Assembly (NCBI GenBank): GCA_018396755.1
Contig: JAGTQM010000003.1
Coordinates: 62,001-126,000, forward strand
Direction: 5' to 3'
DNA length: 64,000 bases
Source: Candidatus Bathyarchaeota archaeon
GTDB taxonomy: Archaea; Thermoproteota; CALKCG01; B24
Positions 9,435-18,819 of this stretch are shown here, in pieces. How positions within the stretch are numbered: the stretch's first letter is position 1; each line of letters begins with the position of its first letter. A program made the position numbers and the translations under genes. The notes under the pieces were generated by a model. It did not search any database. It was not told the origin of the DNA and saw only the letters and a list, made by a program, of their open reading frames with translations.

Positions 9435-10181
9435 CTACTCAACGTATGGAGCTATATAGTACACTAGTTTACCTTGAAGGATCTCAAAGTTCAACTTAAG
9501 AGGTTTATCTGTACTAAACTCTAAATTAACCGTTCCAGCTAGATTCGACGCCGATTTAACAATATCCTCTAAAAACGTTAGACTGTAGCTTGCACTACAA
9601 GATTGTTTAACCTGAAGGTCTAAAAGAGCTTCACTCGTCTTATCGAGTTCAACTGTTATTTCTCCAAGCTCTCCACTAGCCTCCATAATCAACTTATCCG
9701 CAGTAGCTTTAAACCTCAATATATCGCTAACCGTCGCAGCATCTGCAACGGTCCTCGTAAGACAGCTGGAAGTTATCTTCGCTGCGACATCAAACTCGAT
9801 CTTCAGCGGAGGGATCTCCTCACCTGTAAGCTGTAAAGTAGGTATGGTAAGCCTTCTCTTATATCTTCCTGAAAGCTTCACCTCAAGTTTACCTACGGAT
9901 TCGTCAAAATTCAATTCAAGGCTTTCATCGCCCATTCTTCTCAGAAGCTTCAAAGTCTCTTCGAGGTTCAATCCTATAGTCGTAGGTTTATCTACTTCAA
10001 ATTCTTCGAATGCGCTTTTACTCCACTCAAAATCCACCATGGCTACATGACTCGGATCCATGGCTTTAACTTTAAGCCCATCTTCGTCAGCTATTATACA
10101 CGCCTCATCCACCAGTGCTGAAAGCGATGTAAGAATATTCCTCAGGGTTTTAGCATCAGCCATCGTCAACCGTAAAACCAT
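9435..10181 (-). CDS. pcn: DNA polymerase sliding clamp PCNA
   Basis: This 248-aa protein is the usual PCNA length. It has the two-domain clamp fold signature (ADAKTLRNILTSLSALVDEA, then MDPSHVAMVDFEW) and a central LNLEETLKLLRRMGDESLEL region near the interdomain loop. The C-terminus ends in YYIAPYVE. It acts as the processivity ring for DNA polymerase, ligase, FEN1 and RFC. It is the first gene of the minus-strand replication operon, with a GGAGGTG ribosome site 10 bp before the ATG. Only one PCNA is encoded in this window. Confidence 0.95.
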   Translation of the reverse strand: MVLRLTMADAKTLRNILTSLSALVDEACIIADEDGLKVKAMDPSHVAMVDFEWSKSAFEEFEVDKPTTIGLNLEETLKLLRRMGDESLELNFDESVGKLEVKLSGRYKRRLTIPTLQLTGEEIPPLKIEFDVAAKITSSCLTRTVADAATVSDILRFKATADKLIMEASGELGEITVELDKTSEALLDLQVKQSCSASYSLTFLEDIVKSASNLAGTVNLEFSTDKPLKLNFEILQGKLVYYIAPYVE

Positions 10182-10263
10182 CTAATCGATACACCTCCAC
10201 ATTCAGAGAATAGAATGGATGAAGACTATTATAAGGATTATTACAACCGCCTTAGTTAAAAAC

Positions 10264-10272
10264 ATATTTATA
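10264..10272 (-). promoter_or_regulatory. Putative TATA box for the pcna-priL-priS-GINS operon
   Basis: Read on the minus strand this is TATAAATAT. A start of transcription about 25 bp on would leave a leader of about 60 bases before the pcna ATG, which has its own GGAGGTG site. The same AT-rich intergenic stretch must also serve the divergent PIG-L gene, so the assignment is tentative. Confidence 0.4.
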
Positions 10273-10382
10273 CATCGTATGTTTTGCTTAACTTTCCAAC
10301 CACAGTTTAAATCTTATCCTTTTAGTAAAACAGTTTCGCGGTTTAATTGTTTTTTGATTATTCGAAATCGCAGATTGTCTAG

Positions 10383-11213
10383 GTGATACATGTGGTAATT
10401 TATAAAAGCATCTCCCATATTTACAATTTATCAGCTATGAATTTTTCAGATTTAGAGTTGAAAGACGTTAAAAGGCTTCTACTGCCAAACCTTGAAAATG
10501 TCTTCGAAAAATGTAACACTGTGCTTTCGATTCAACCGCATCCAGATGATACGGATATCGCTGCTGGAGGAACAATAGCTAAGCTTGCGAGAAACAGTTG
10601 CCAAGTAATATATGTGACCGTTACCGACGGAGGAGCTGGCACTAGTGTGAGAAACCTCTCATGGGAATCCGTTGCAAGTATTAGACGTAGAGAACAGGAG
10701 TCGGCTGCTAAAATACTCAGAGTATCTGAACTCATATGGCTCAATTATAGAGATTCAGAGCTTGAGCCAACAATGGAACTTAGAAGTAGACTTATAACAC
10801 TTATAAGAAGATTTAAACCAGACATCGTATTAACAGTAGATCCATGGCTTCGCTATGAAGCTCATCCCGACCACAGGGCTACTGGAATAGCTGTTTCTGA
10901 GGCTTTTCTTCTAAGTGGTTTTCCAAATGTTAACCACGTAGACTTGGTAAACGGGTTAGAGCCTCATAGCCCTAAGTTTATAGCTTACTATTGGAGCGAG
11001 AGACCAAACGTTTACATCGATATAACCGAATGGATCGATATCAAGTTCAAGGCGATTATGGAACATGCGTCTCAATTATCTGATGGAATGGTAAGCCTAT
11101 TAAAGGGCGTCTTCAGACTTATGGGTGGAAAAGCTGGCTATGAGTATGCTGAAGCTTTTAAGGTCTTAACGTCTTCCGCCTTACATTGCGACATATATGC
11201 CTCGGAGCTGTAG
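10383..11213 (+). CDS. PIG-L/LmbE family N-acetyl-sugar deacetylase
   Basis: This 276-aa zinc-dependent deacetylase family protein has PHPDD at residues 52-56 (zinc ligands His and Asp plus the catalytic Asp) and the third zinc His in AHPDH (residues 160-164). Known members remove acetyl groups from GlcNAc-containing glycolipids or small amino sugars. The GTG at 10383 is the longest start; an ATG at 10437 gives a more usual N-terminus and is a good alternative. The gene stands alone between divergent pcna and convergent aglB. The substrate cannot be read from sequence; an amino-sugar link is plausible given nagB, the SIS protein and the GlcNAc-kinase-like gene nearby. Confidence 0.8.
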   Translation: MIHVVIYKSISHIYNLSAMNFSDLELKDVKRLLLPNLENVFEKCNTVLSIQPHPDDTDIAAGGTIAKLARNSCQVIYVTVTDGGAGTSVRNLSWESVASIRRREQESAAKILRVSELIWLNYRDSELEPTMELRSRLITLIRRFKPDIVLTVDPWLRYEAHPDHRATGIAVSEAFLLSGFPNVNHVDLVNGLEPHSPKFIAYYWSERPNVYIDITEWIDIKFKAIMEHASQLSDGMVSLLKGVFRLMGGKAGYEYAEAFKVLTSSALHCDIYASEL

Positions 11214-11252
11214 ATTGAACCAAAAATAAAAACATCTATTGTATTAAAAAGT

Positions 11253-13343
11253 CTAAGGGCTATCTTCATCACCAGATGGATAGTAAACTCTATATATTGC
11301 TACACCAGTGACTCTGCCGTTATATCCACCTGTAGCTAGACTACTTGAGTAGAAAGCAGGCTTTATATGATCAGATTCATAGAATACTGGGCCTAAGTAT
11401 ACTCCTCCACTATCAATTGGATAGAATTTAAAGGGTATGAGTTCTCCGATTAAGGATGCTGAGAACTTAGCGGTTGGTTTTCCATCGTAAACATATTCAG
11501 TTTCGTTTAAACCAGCTATCCTAATCATCCATATGAACTTGTTTTCCTCACCGTATCCCTCTGGCTGATAGTAGTAGTAACCTCCATAGCTTCTAACGAC
11601 AAAGTCTACAAAAACTACTACATAGCTCACGTTATACTGTTTCATCGTTTGTATCGCCTCTTCTTCAGGCGATAGGAAGGTACGTGCTATTACAGCTATC
11701 TGGGTGGAATTCGACGTAGCGTTGTCTGCTAATGTAGTTTTATTGCTTACTATAGTTATCCAATACCCATAGTCCCACCAAGCCATTACCACTGAATCGT
11801 CTGGAACATTTTCTTTAAGCCATTTTAAAGCTTCAATCCAATCTCCTCTAAACTCATTGACTGGAACAGATGAACATGCTATTGTGACAGGGCTATCAGC
11901 AGTCTGTATACCGAAGTAAACAAGTGGGGCTATAGATAGCGATACCAGTATTATGCCGAATACTACTGCAACTTCTTTTCCGAGAGGCGTTTCTCTTCTT
12001 CTCGCTGAAGACTGTTCTTCAGCCATCTTAGTTAAAGACTTGATGATTTTACTAATGGAGTATGCCCCTGCTAAGCATGCTGGCGTTGCCAGGATCAACA
12101 AGAGTCTAACGTAAGATGCTGCTGAATATAAAGTTGTTAAAAGCTGTGCAAGTAGGAAAACATGTCTATTATCGAGCTCGTAAATGGCCATCAACACATA
12201 GACTGGTATTAAGGCCAGTAGAAAGCCTAAGCTTGTGAAGAAGCTTATCCAAGTCGCCGGCCTATGTTCCCCAACAGACTCTATAAGAGGTATAAGTGCT
12301 CTATATAATGGCTCTAAAACCGCGTAGTATTTAGTGGGTATTCCTGTTACGTATCCGAACGACCAAGCCGCGTAAAACACTACCAATGAGATAGCTATGA
12401 ATGCTATCACGGCAACTAGACGCATTTTGACCTTCTCAACCCTCCTCTTAACGACAAGACCATAGGCTAAGGCTATGAGAAGACCTAGTGCAGCTACACC
12501 TGTTATTTCTCTGATAATGCCTAAACCAACTCTTGGAACGTTAACGGCTATACATAAACCACTACATATCATTATTCCATATGCGATCACATACTTCGCT
12601 CTGTAGTCTCTTAAAACTATGAAAAATGTTGAAAGAGCTAAAAGCCCTAGAGCATACCTCGCCGTACCCCATGATGCAAATAAGTATCCTAGTGTTACCC
12701 CAGTTAAAAGTGCGTATGCCAGAGAGTTCTTGAAGTCTCTCTCCGGATCCATAGCCCTTACGTAGAATAGGGAAAGTAGAACCAAGGCGAATATTCCAAC
12801 AGTTTCGTCGTCAAACCATCCTAGGTGCGTTCTAGATATGTAGGCTGGGCAGATGGCTATAAAAAGCGAAGATAGTAGTGCCACGGATAGTCCACCGTAG
12901 TCTTTACCTAGATAGAAGATTGCTATACACGTTAAAACAGACATTATTATTGGAAAATAGCATAGGAATTCATGTAACGTCATTGAGAGGCCGAATGTTC
13001 CTGCAATCATGTAGAAAAACGCAGCGGTCATAGGTAATCCTGGGTATATTGTCCTAGTCATATCTCTACCGTTAGGATACCATGATTTGTAGTCTATCCA
13101 GTTAAGCCAAGATAAGAATCCTTTTTCAACTATTCTTTCAGTCACCCTATACTGTAGGTATGGGTCGAACTCGTGAAGATATACACCCCACTTTGCTGGC
13201 AATATTCTTATGGTAAATGCGGACACTAAGATTAAGCATAGAGTAGATAAAACCATTAAGGTTTTAAGGGCTTCACGCGTTATCTTAACTTTCTTCAAAA
13301 CCTTAAAAAGTTCAGTTAACTTAGCCACCTTATTCCGAAACAT
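11253..13343 (-). CDS. aglB: Oligosaccharyltransferase AglB (STT3 family)
   Basis: This 696-aa multi-pass membrane enzyme transfers lipid-linked glycan to Asn in N-x-S/T sequons on the outer face of the membrane. Landmarks are the first acidic motif HEFDP after the first helix, the second acidic motif GWFDDE in an external loop, about 11-13 membrane helices, and the hallmark WWDYG at residues 522-526 in the soluble C-terminal domain, followed by Asn-rich VSNKTTLADNATSNST. The gene predicts an N-glycosylated surface, in keeping with the many sequons in the large exported protein at the left edge. Confidence 0.95.
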   Translation of the reverse strand: MFRNKVAKLTELFKVLKKVKITREALKTLMVLSTLCLILVSAFTIRILPAKWGVYLHEFDPYLQYRVTERIVEKGFLSWLNWIDYKSWYPNGRDMTRTIYPGLPMTAAFFYMIAGTFGLSMTLHEFLCYFPIIMSVLTCIAIFYLGKDYGGLSVALLSSLFIAICPAYISRTHLGWFDDETVGIFALVLLSLFYVRAMDPERDFKNSLAYALLTGVTLGYLFASWGTARYALGLLALSTFFIVLRDYRAKYVIAYGIMICSGLCIAVNVPRVGLGIIREITGVAALGLLIALAYGLVVKRRVEKVKMRLVAVIAFIAISLVVFYAAWSFGYVTGIPTKYYAVLEPLYRALIPLIESVGEHRPATWISFFTSLGFLLALIPVYVLMAIYELDNRHVFLLAQLLTTLYSAASYVRLLLILATPACLAGAYSISKIIKSLTKMAEEQSSARRRETPLGKEVAVVFGIILVSLSIAPLVYFGIQTADSPVTIACSSVPVNEFRGDWIEALKWLKENVPDDSVVMAWWDYGYWITIVSNKTTLADNATSNSTQIAVIARTFLSPEEEAIQTMKQYNVSYVVVFVDFVVRSYGGYYYYQPEGYGEENKFIWMIRIAGLNETEYVYDGKPTAKFSASLIGELIPFKFYPIDSGGVYLGPVFYESDHIKPAFYSSSLATGGYNGRVTGVAIYRVYYPSGDEDSP

Positions 13344-13373
13344 TAGGGCCCTCCATATGATCTTACGTAAAAA

Positions 13374-13559
13374 TTACTTGGAAGACTCATTATTTTGAAT
13401 CTTCTTCACCTCTACCCTTTCAGGGTTTAATGTTAAAGGTTTGCTGCACTCTGGACATACACGGTTGTATTTACTGATTACCTCCTCAGGATTTACTAGT
13501 TCATCTCCACAGTACAACATGTGTTTACAACTACGGCAAATGATCTTCTGAGGCATCAT
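13374..13559 (-). CDS. Small two-knuckle zinc-ribbon protein
   Basis: This 61-aa protein has CRSC near the N-terminus and CPEC about 27 residues later, which would make one zinc ribbon, followed by a charged tail. Such small archaeal ribbons are common beside information-processing genes, but the family is not one I can name. It sits between aglB and the SIS gene on the same strand with short gaps (30 and 42 bp), so it may be part of that transcription unit. Confidence 0.6.
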   Translation of the reverse strand: MMPQKIICRSCKHMLYCGDELVNPEEVISKYNRVCPECSKPLTLNPERVEVKKIQNNESSK

Positions 13560-13601
13560 GAAATGACTCCCATTACTGCTATTAAACTTTTACTAGCCCT
13601 T

Positions 13602-14642
13602 CTACTCGACGTATGTTACTTTCCCAGTTTTAACGAATTTCAGAGGAGCCCCTCTTTCTAAAGCTATATGGTAGGTTAAAGTGTATATTGGCGGTAGTTC
13701 TACTAAAACGTCGGTGTAGCTATCTGGCGGCTCATCGACTTTAATTAGCATACATTTTTCAAAATTATCTTCCTTACTGTAATCTATTAAAACGGTCGGT
13801 GAGCCAAATTCCGCTACGTTAAAAGCCATTTTAACATTTAATCTTCTCGTCTCCTTAGGGCCAGACATAACTATAACACCTGTTGTTGAGCTCAGCATCT
13901 CCATCGGCCCATGTCTAAATTGTGCTGCTGAGCATCCTTCACAGTGGATTTTAGCCATCTCCTTCATAACCAGTGCTCCTGTGTATGCAGATGAAACTGT
14001 AGGTCCTCTACTTACGATTATTATCGAATTGCACTTAGCCAGTTTTCCACCTATTTGTTTACTTTCATCTAAAACTCTACGTTGATAATTCTCTATGATG
14101 CCCGCCACTTTCAACAGCTTTCCCTTTTCAGAATCTATATCTTCTCTTGTAAAGTCTGCAGATAGCATATGCAATGCTGCCAGTAATGCCAGATGGCTTT
14201 TAGAAGCGGCTAAATGTTCTTCTCCAGCTCTAGTAGGTATTACTAGATTGCTCTTAGAAGCTAAAGTGCTCTTTGGATTATCTGTTACAGCCACTATAAA
14301 CGCGTTCTTAGGCGTAGCCTCTAGAAGTTTAACTATTTCAACAGTTTCACCTGACCTTGAAATCACAACCATTATGGAGTCTTTTAAAACGTCGAGCATA
14401 TAGTATAGGAGCTCAGATGTTTCAATCATTTGAGCATTGAATCCAGCTTTGTTTAGTTTAATCCATGATGGTAGAAGCGCGTAGTATGAATTTCCCATCC
14501 CTGTCATAACTATGCGTTTAAATCCTCCTCTATTCAATCTTTCAACTAGGTTTTCAACTTCACCTCTAGTGTCTAAGTATGATGCTACAGTATCTCTAAC
14601 CGCTCTAGGTTGGCCAAACATCTCATCTAGAAACAAACTCAT
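13602..14642 (-). CDS. SIS-domain sugar isomerase/deaminase (GlmS isomerase-like)
   Basis: This 346-aa protein has two SIS domains resembling the isomerase half of glucosamine-fructose-6-phosphate aminotransferase, without the glutaminase domain. The sugar-phosphate loops are visible as GMGNSYYA and SRSGETVEIV in the first domain and SRGPTVSSAYTGALVMKEM followed by RHGPMEM in the second. Related stand-alone proteins act as glucosamine-6-phosphate deaminases or fructosamine-phosphate deglycases. A separate NagB-type deaminase is encoded at 30098, so this one may serve a different amino-sugar phosphate. It starts 53 bp downstream of L15e on the same strand. Confidence 0.75.
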   Translation of the reverse strand: MSLFLDEMFGQPRAVRDTVASYLDTRGEVENLVERLNRGGFKRIVMTGMGNSYYALLPSWIKLNKAGFNAQMIETSELLYYMLDVLKDSIMVVISRSGETVEIVKLLEATPKNAFIVAVTDNPKSTLASKSNLVIPTRAGEEHLAASKSHLALLAALHMLSADFTREDIDSEKGKLLKVAGIIENYQRRVLDESKQIGGKLAKCNSIIIVSRGPTVSSAYTGALVMKEMAKIHCEGCSAAQFRHGPMEMLSSTTGVIVMSGPKETRRLNVKMAFNVAEFGSPTVLIDYSKEDNFEKCMLIKVDEPPDSYTDVLVELPPIYTLTYHIALERGAPLKFVKTGKVTYVE

Positions 14643-14695
14643 AGCGAATCACTGTCTAAAGTTGAAGACCGTCAATATTTAAATGTGTTTAACAT

Positions 14696-15124
14696 TTAAG
14701 CCGTTTTCGGCTCTCCAAGAATCTGAGGGTCGCATAATATGCATTCATACCACTTGTATACTCCATCCTCCCAGACGTAGTAGCTTCCCACGAGCTTCAG
14801 GTTCGGGTACTTCTTCAACACTCTCTCCTCAGCGATCTTCTGCTTACTTATATCTCTTTTGATCTTTTTAACACCTATGGCTTTAGGTCTACGTCCAGAC
14901 CTCGGTCTAGGCTTCTCACCAGATCCTTTTCTAACTCTAACCCTTACAACGACTATGCCTGGTTTAGCTTTGTAACCAAGCCTTCTAGCCGTGTGAAGTT
15001 TAGTTGGCTTATCTATACGGACAACCGTGGGTTGTCTTCTCCAGGATATAACTCTTTCCCGCATAAGCTCTACTATATAGGTTTCCTTAGGTTTTCTCCA
15101 GGCTTTAGCAAGCGCACTATACAT
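14696..15124 (-). CDS. rpl15e: Large-subunit ribosomal protein L15e (short form)
   Basis: The first 125 residues follow L15e closely: MYSALAKAWRKPKE, the VVRIDKP and ARRLGYKAKPGI stretch, the basic RPRSGRRPK segment, IAEERVLKKYPNLKLVGSYYV and WYECILCDP. The protein then ends at 142 residues with LGEPKTA, whereas many archaeal and eukaryotic L15e proteins run to about 190-200 with a basic rRNA-binding tail. The stop is clean and nothing resembling the tail follows, so this looks like a real short form rather than a frameshift. Confidence 0.92.
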   Translation of the reverse strand: MYSALAKAWRKPKETYIVELMRERVISWRRQPTVVRIDKPTKLHTARRLGYKAKPGIVVVRVRVRKGSGEKPRPRSGRRPKAIGVKKIKRDISKQKIAEERVLKKYPNLKLVGSYYVWEDGVYKWYECILCDPQILGEPKTA

Positions 15125-15205
15125 GGTCTCTCCTCTGAAGGGGGATTTTCATACTCATAAACTTTGCCGCTTTAACTTTACCTTCTTCGGCTTATATAAG
15201 CATGA

Positions 15206-15403
15206 TCAACCAAGTCTTACAATCTTACATTTGACTCTTTTCAAAACGTCTTCAGCCTTATCGGCTGGAAGCTTAATTGTATACAGTGTTTTCTTAGTTC
15301 TAAGTTTAAGCTTAACCGTATCCTTAAGCTTCTTAACGCGGCATTCGGATGCCCTTGTTGAAATCTCCACAAATTTTTCAACATCGATTACTTCCTCAGG
15401 CAT
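15206..15403 (-). CDS. rpl38e: Large-subunit ribosomal protein L38e
   Basis: This 65-aa protein is the size of eukaryotic L38e and shows the family pattern: MPEEVIDVEKFVE at the start, a central VKLKLRTKKTLYTIKL strand pair, and ADKAEDVLKRV near the end. Among archaea L38e is patchily distributed, mainly in some TACK lineages, so its presence is a taxonomic pointer. The gene precedes L15e on the same strand and is divergent from the membrane-protein gene at 15460. Confidence 0.85.
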   Translation of the reverse strand: MPEEVIDVEKFVEISTRASECRVKKLKDTVKLKLRTKKTLYTIKLPADKAEDVLKRVKCKIVRLG

Positions 15404-15459
15404 AGAGAAACACCTTAAAACTTAAATGTTGAAAGTAGAGTTTTAAAGATTTCGTAATA

Positions 15460-15993
15460 TTGACCACTGCAGACAATTCCGAAAACTACAATCTAAAAAC
15501 ATACAGTAACGAAGCGGATATCTTCCTAAGGGTTTTAACAGTTAACATGGTTGGCGGCATCTTCTGGGCTTTGCTTCAACCTTTAAAAGACTATGATCAA
15601 TCAAACCTCATACTGATCATTGTTTCAGGGATCATTGTTGGTTGCATCTTCAGTACAACCAGTCTTCTAATACCTAAACTATGGTCTAAGCTCGAGAAAC
15701 GCGGCGAAATCTACAGAACTATTTGCGATTTCATATACAGTCTAATCTCCATATATTTAACAGTCGCCATGATTTTTCTTCTAATGGCCTCAATCATAGC
15801 GTTGTCTGGCGGTAGCCTAACCATTAGAAGCAATGGAAGCACTATCACGCTGCTCTCCATAGATGATTTGCTGAATTCCTACGATTCAGCTTATATTCTA
15901 CAGCTCTCCATAATCCCTATTGTTGGAAGCCCTGTCAGCGCAATATTGAGATTTACAAAAGACAGGATGTATGAGCATTTACATAAAAAATAG
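15460..15993 (+). CDS. Hypothetical four-helix membrane protein
   Basis: This 177-aa protein has a soluble N-terminus of about 25 residues and then four likely membrane helices at roughly 25-42, 50-70, 88-112 and 145-162. It ends in a basic tail (RFTKDRMYEHLHKK). The start is TTG in a short 56-bp divergent spacer from L38e. I do not recognise a family. It is convergent with htpX and has no obvious partner. Confidence 0.5.
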   Translation: MTTADNSENYNLKTYSNEADIFLRVLTVNMVGGIFWALLQPLKDYDQSNLILIIVSGIIVGCIFSTTSLLIPKLWSKLEKRGEIYRTICDFIYSLISIYLTVAMIFLLMASIIALSGGSLTIRSNGSTITLLSIDDLLNSYDSAYILQLSIIPIVGSPVSAILRFTKDRMYEHLHKK

Positions 15994-16025
15994 AAATTAT
16001 CGCATAAAGAGGAGAATCGTAACGT

Positions 16026-16997
16026 TTACTGTAATTCTAAAAGTGCTCTAATCCTTTTAACAACGTTTGGATGTGTTGAGAAGACTTCCATAAGTCTATC
16101 AAACCACGTTATTTCACGTGAAGCTATGGATCTGACTAATTCAGAATCCCTTGTAATACCGTATCTGGTTAGTTCTCTAGTGTCTTTTGCCGCTGTGTCA
16201 GGGTCGGATATGAATAGTGCTTTAAATGCTCCTACTTCTGGCGTTAATCCTCTCCTAGCTGCATACCTTCCAGTGAACGTCACTATTTTAGCTAAAGCCT
16301 CTGATAAGTTCCTCGCACCATCTTCTACTATGGATGCACTGTGTACGTCTGCATAGTATTCCCTTAAGCGGCTCAGATATAAGACTACTAGTGAAACTAT
16401 GTAATAGACGACGAGAGACAGCATTCCTATCAATATTAGAGCACCAGCGTTATTCCTCCTATCTCTGGTTCTATATCCGCCGTAATATGCACTCATCATA
16501 AGGGAATATCCTACGTAGTAGAATATTGCAGGTAAAACTGAAGCAAACATCATTATATGTACGTCTCTATGCTTTAAATGCCCCAATTCATGTCCTATAA
16601 CAGCTTCAACCTCCTCCTCTTCGAGAACGTCTAAGAGCCCCTTCGTGACTGCAACTCTTGACCCGGTTAGAGGGGAGCCGTAGGCAAAAGCATTAGGTAT
16701 ATCTATTCGAGAGATCATCACCTTGGGTTTAGCTATCTTCGACCTGCGGCTGAGTCTTTCAACTATTTCATGAAGCCTCGGATATTGGTATGGGGGTGCC
16801 TCTCGAACACCGTATAGTGCATCTATAATATACGGTGCTATAAGCCATTGGATTAAGTTGAATATGACAACCATTGGTGCTAAGAGCAGTAGAGGCGCTC
16901 CAGCTAAGCTCAGTATTATCGTGAAGAATAATGTAGATAGTGCTACTAGGAATGCTATCGTTCCAATCATGTAGAGCTTAAGTTTTAACGTTCTCAT
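16026..16997 (-). CDS. htpX: HtpX-type M48 membrane zinc protease
   Basis: This 323-aa membrane protease has HELGH at residues 136-140 (zinc ligands and catalytic Glu) and the third ligand Glu in the REYYADVHSA stretch after the second pair of helices. Two N-terminal helices, NAFAYGSPL before the active site, and two more helices near 150 and 200 match the HtpX layout. It degrades misfolded membrane proteins. It has its own short upstream region and is not obviously in an operon. Confidence 0.92.
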   Translation of the reverse strand: MRTLKLKLYMIGTIAFLVALSTLFFTIILSLAGAPLLLLAPMVVIFNLIQWLIAPYIIDALYGVREAPPYQYPRLHEIVERLSRRSKIAKPKVMISRIDIPNAFAYGSPLTGSRVAVTKGLLDVLEEEEVEAVIGHELGHLKHRDVHIMMFASVLPAIFYYVGYSLMMSAYYGGYRTRDRRNNAGALILIGMLSLVVYYIVSLVVLYLSRLREYYADVHSASIVEDGARNLSEALAKIVTFTGRYAARRGLTPEVGAFKALFISDPDTAAKDTRELTRYGITRDSELVRSIASREITWFDRLMEVFSTHPNVVKRIRALLELQ

Positions 16998-17125
16998 GTT
17001 TCTTCGAAAAACTCTTAAAATATTTTAATCTTAAAAAGTTTACTATCTACTATTTAACTGTGAAAACTATGTGATAAATAAACTTATTAATATGTATAGT
17101 CTTCCCTATTAGAGGCTGATATGTA

Positions 17126-17422
17126 TTGAAAATTTCAGATCTTAGGAAAGGTATGCGTGGTGTCAACGTTAGAGGGGAAATCGCAGACGTCTCTGAAGCA
17201 AGGGAAGTAGTTACCCGATATGGTACAACTGCTAAGGTAGCTACTGCAACTCTTAAAGACGACTCTGGGTCCGTTAAACTCACTCTATGGAATGAGGACA
17301 TCGATAGGATTTCTCAGGGGTCACTTGTCGAAATAAGTAATGGTTATACGACTGCATTTAGAGGTGTCCTCCAGCTTAATATAGGTAGATTTGGGAAATT
17401 AAAGGTTTTGAACGAAGAGTAA
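17126..17422 (+). CDS. Single OB-fold nucleic-acid-binding protein (SSB/RPA-like)
   Basis: This 98-aa protein is one OB fold of the archaeal RPA/SSB kind. It has ISDLRKGMRGVNVRGEIADVSEAREV, then a strand with TLKDDSGSVKLTLWNED, and a last strand with GVLQLNIGRFGKLKV. It has no zinc finger and no acidic tail, so it is shorter than full crenarchaeal SSB. The start is TTG; a nearby ATG at 17121 is followed at once by a stop. It probably binds single-stranded DNA or RNA. It lies 80 bp before aspS. Confidence 0.8.
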   Translation: MKISDLRKGMRGVNVRGEIADVSEAREVVTRYGTTAKVATATLKDDSGSVKLTLWNEDIDRISQGSLVEISNGYTTAFRGVLQLNIGRFGKLKVLNEE

Positions 17423-17502
17423 AATCGCCTCCTACAAACTTTTTTAAACAGCTCTTCTATGGAGTTATTAATGTCTGGAAGCTGTCTAAGTGGTGGGAAA
17501 CT

Positions 17503-18816
17503 TTGACTATTCCCTTAGAGTGGAGAAGAAGTCATTTGTCGAGGGAAATAACCTCGTCTTTAAGCGGTAGTAGAGTCGTAGTGCTCGGTATGGTTTTAAG
17601 CGTTAGAAGACAGGGTGGATTATGTTTTATAATTCTTCAAGATGGGTGTGGGATAATACAGATCACCGCTCATAAAGATAAGACACCTAGTCAGATATTC
17701 GATAAACTAGTTGAACTTATGCCCCATAGTTACATAGGTGTTAAAGGAGTTGTAAAAGCCATTGAAAAAGCTCCTAGAGGTGTTGAAGTAGAAGTGGAAG
17801 ACCTGTATGTTTTTTCCGAGCCTAAAAAACTTCCACCATTTGAAATGTTCGCTAAAACCCTTCCAAGCTTAGATAAGAGGCTTGAAATACGTGCTGTAGA
17901 TTTACGTAGACCCCAGTCTCAAGCAATTTTTAAACTTAAACATCAGGTTTTACAGAGTATTAGAAGTTTTCTGGTTGAAAGAAACTTCATAGAGATCAAT
18001 ACGCCTAAGATCATAGGTTCTGCTACGGAGGGAGGGGCGGCGTTATTCCCCCTGCTTTACTACGATAAGGAAGCCTTTCTAGCTCAAAGTCCACAGCTTT
18101 ACAAGGAACAGTTGTCTTCTGTCTTCGAAAGGGTTTTTGAAATAGGTCCTGTCTTCAGAGCGGAGAAATTTAAAACGCCTAGACATCTCAGTGAGATAAC
18201 ATCTGTTGATGTTGAAGTGGCTTTTGCAGACTATGGAGATGTAATGAATCTCCTTGAAGAAATGATAGATTACGTTATCGGAAACTTGATGGATAAATGT
18301 TCCGAGGAGCTTCAGCTTTTAGAAGTGAAATTGGAGAAAACGAAGACGCCCTTTAAACGTATAACATACGATGAAGCTTATAACGTCCTCAAAGATTTAG
18401 GTGTTGAAGTATCGTGGGGCGAGGACTTCTCTACGCTAGCTCTTAAAAGGCTTGGACGAATTAACAGAGGCTTCTACTTTATAACAGATTGGCCTACTAT
18501 TTCTAAACCGTTTTACATTAAGCCTAAAGATGATAATTCTGAGATCTCTGAAAGCTTCGACCTCATGTATGGGTCTTTAGAGTTATCCTCAGGCGGATCT
18601 AGAGTATCGTCACGTGATCTCCTAGTTAAACGTTTAAAACAGCAAGGTTTAAACCCTAAACTTTTCGACTACCATCTTAGAATTTACGATTACGGCATGC
18701 CACCTCACGCTGGTTTCGGTCTGGGACTTGAGAGGCTTATGATGGTTATAATTGGGGCTTCAAATATAAGGGAGGTTACGCTTTTCCCTAGGGATCAGAG
18801 TAGGCTTACACCTTGA
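17503..18816 (+). CDS. aspS: Aspartyl-tRNA synthetase, archaeal type, probably non-discriminating
   Basis: This 437-aa class IIb synthetase has an N-terminal anticodon-binding OB fold, the NFIEINTPKIIG motif 1 area, the motif 2 region around FRAEKFKTPRHLSEITSVDVE, and motif 3 as GLGLERLMM. The last residues (TLFPRDQSRLTP) are typical of archaeal AspRS. It starts at TTG and ends 3 bp before gatC, in one unit with gatC and gatA. That linkage suggests it charges both tRNA-Asp and tRNA-Asn, with GatCAB converting the latter. The position usually Trp in the OB-fold GWV stretch is Met30 here, consistent with relaxed anticodon recognition but not proof. Confidence 0.93.
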   Translation: MTIPLEWRRSHLSREITSSLSGSRVVVLGMVLSVRRQGGLCFIILQDGCGIIQITAHKDKTPSQIFDKLVELMPHSYIGVKGVVKAIEKAPRGVEVEVEDLYVFSEPKKLPPFEMFAKTLPSLDKRLEIRAVDLRRPQSQAIFKLKHQVLQSIRSFLVERNFIEINTPKIIGSATEGGAALFPLLYYDKEAFLAQSPQLYKEQLSSVFERVFEIGPVFRAEKFKTPRHLSEITSVDVEVAFADYGDVMNLLEEMIDYVIGNLMDKCSEELQLLEVKLEKTKTPFKRITYDEAYNVLKDLGVEVSWGEDFSTLALKRLGRINRGFYFITDWPTISKPFYIKPKDDNSEISESFDLMYGSLELSSGGSRVSSRDLLVKRLKQQGLNPKLFDYHLRIYDYGMPPHAGFGLGLERLMMVIIGASNIREVTLFPRDQSRLTP

Positions 18817-18819
18817 CAG

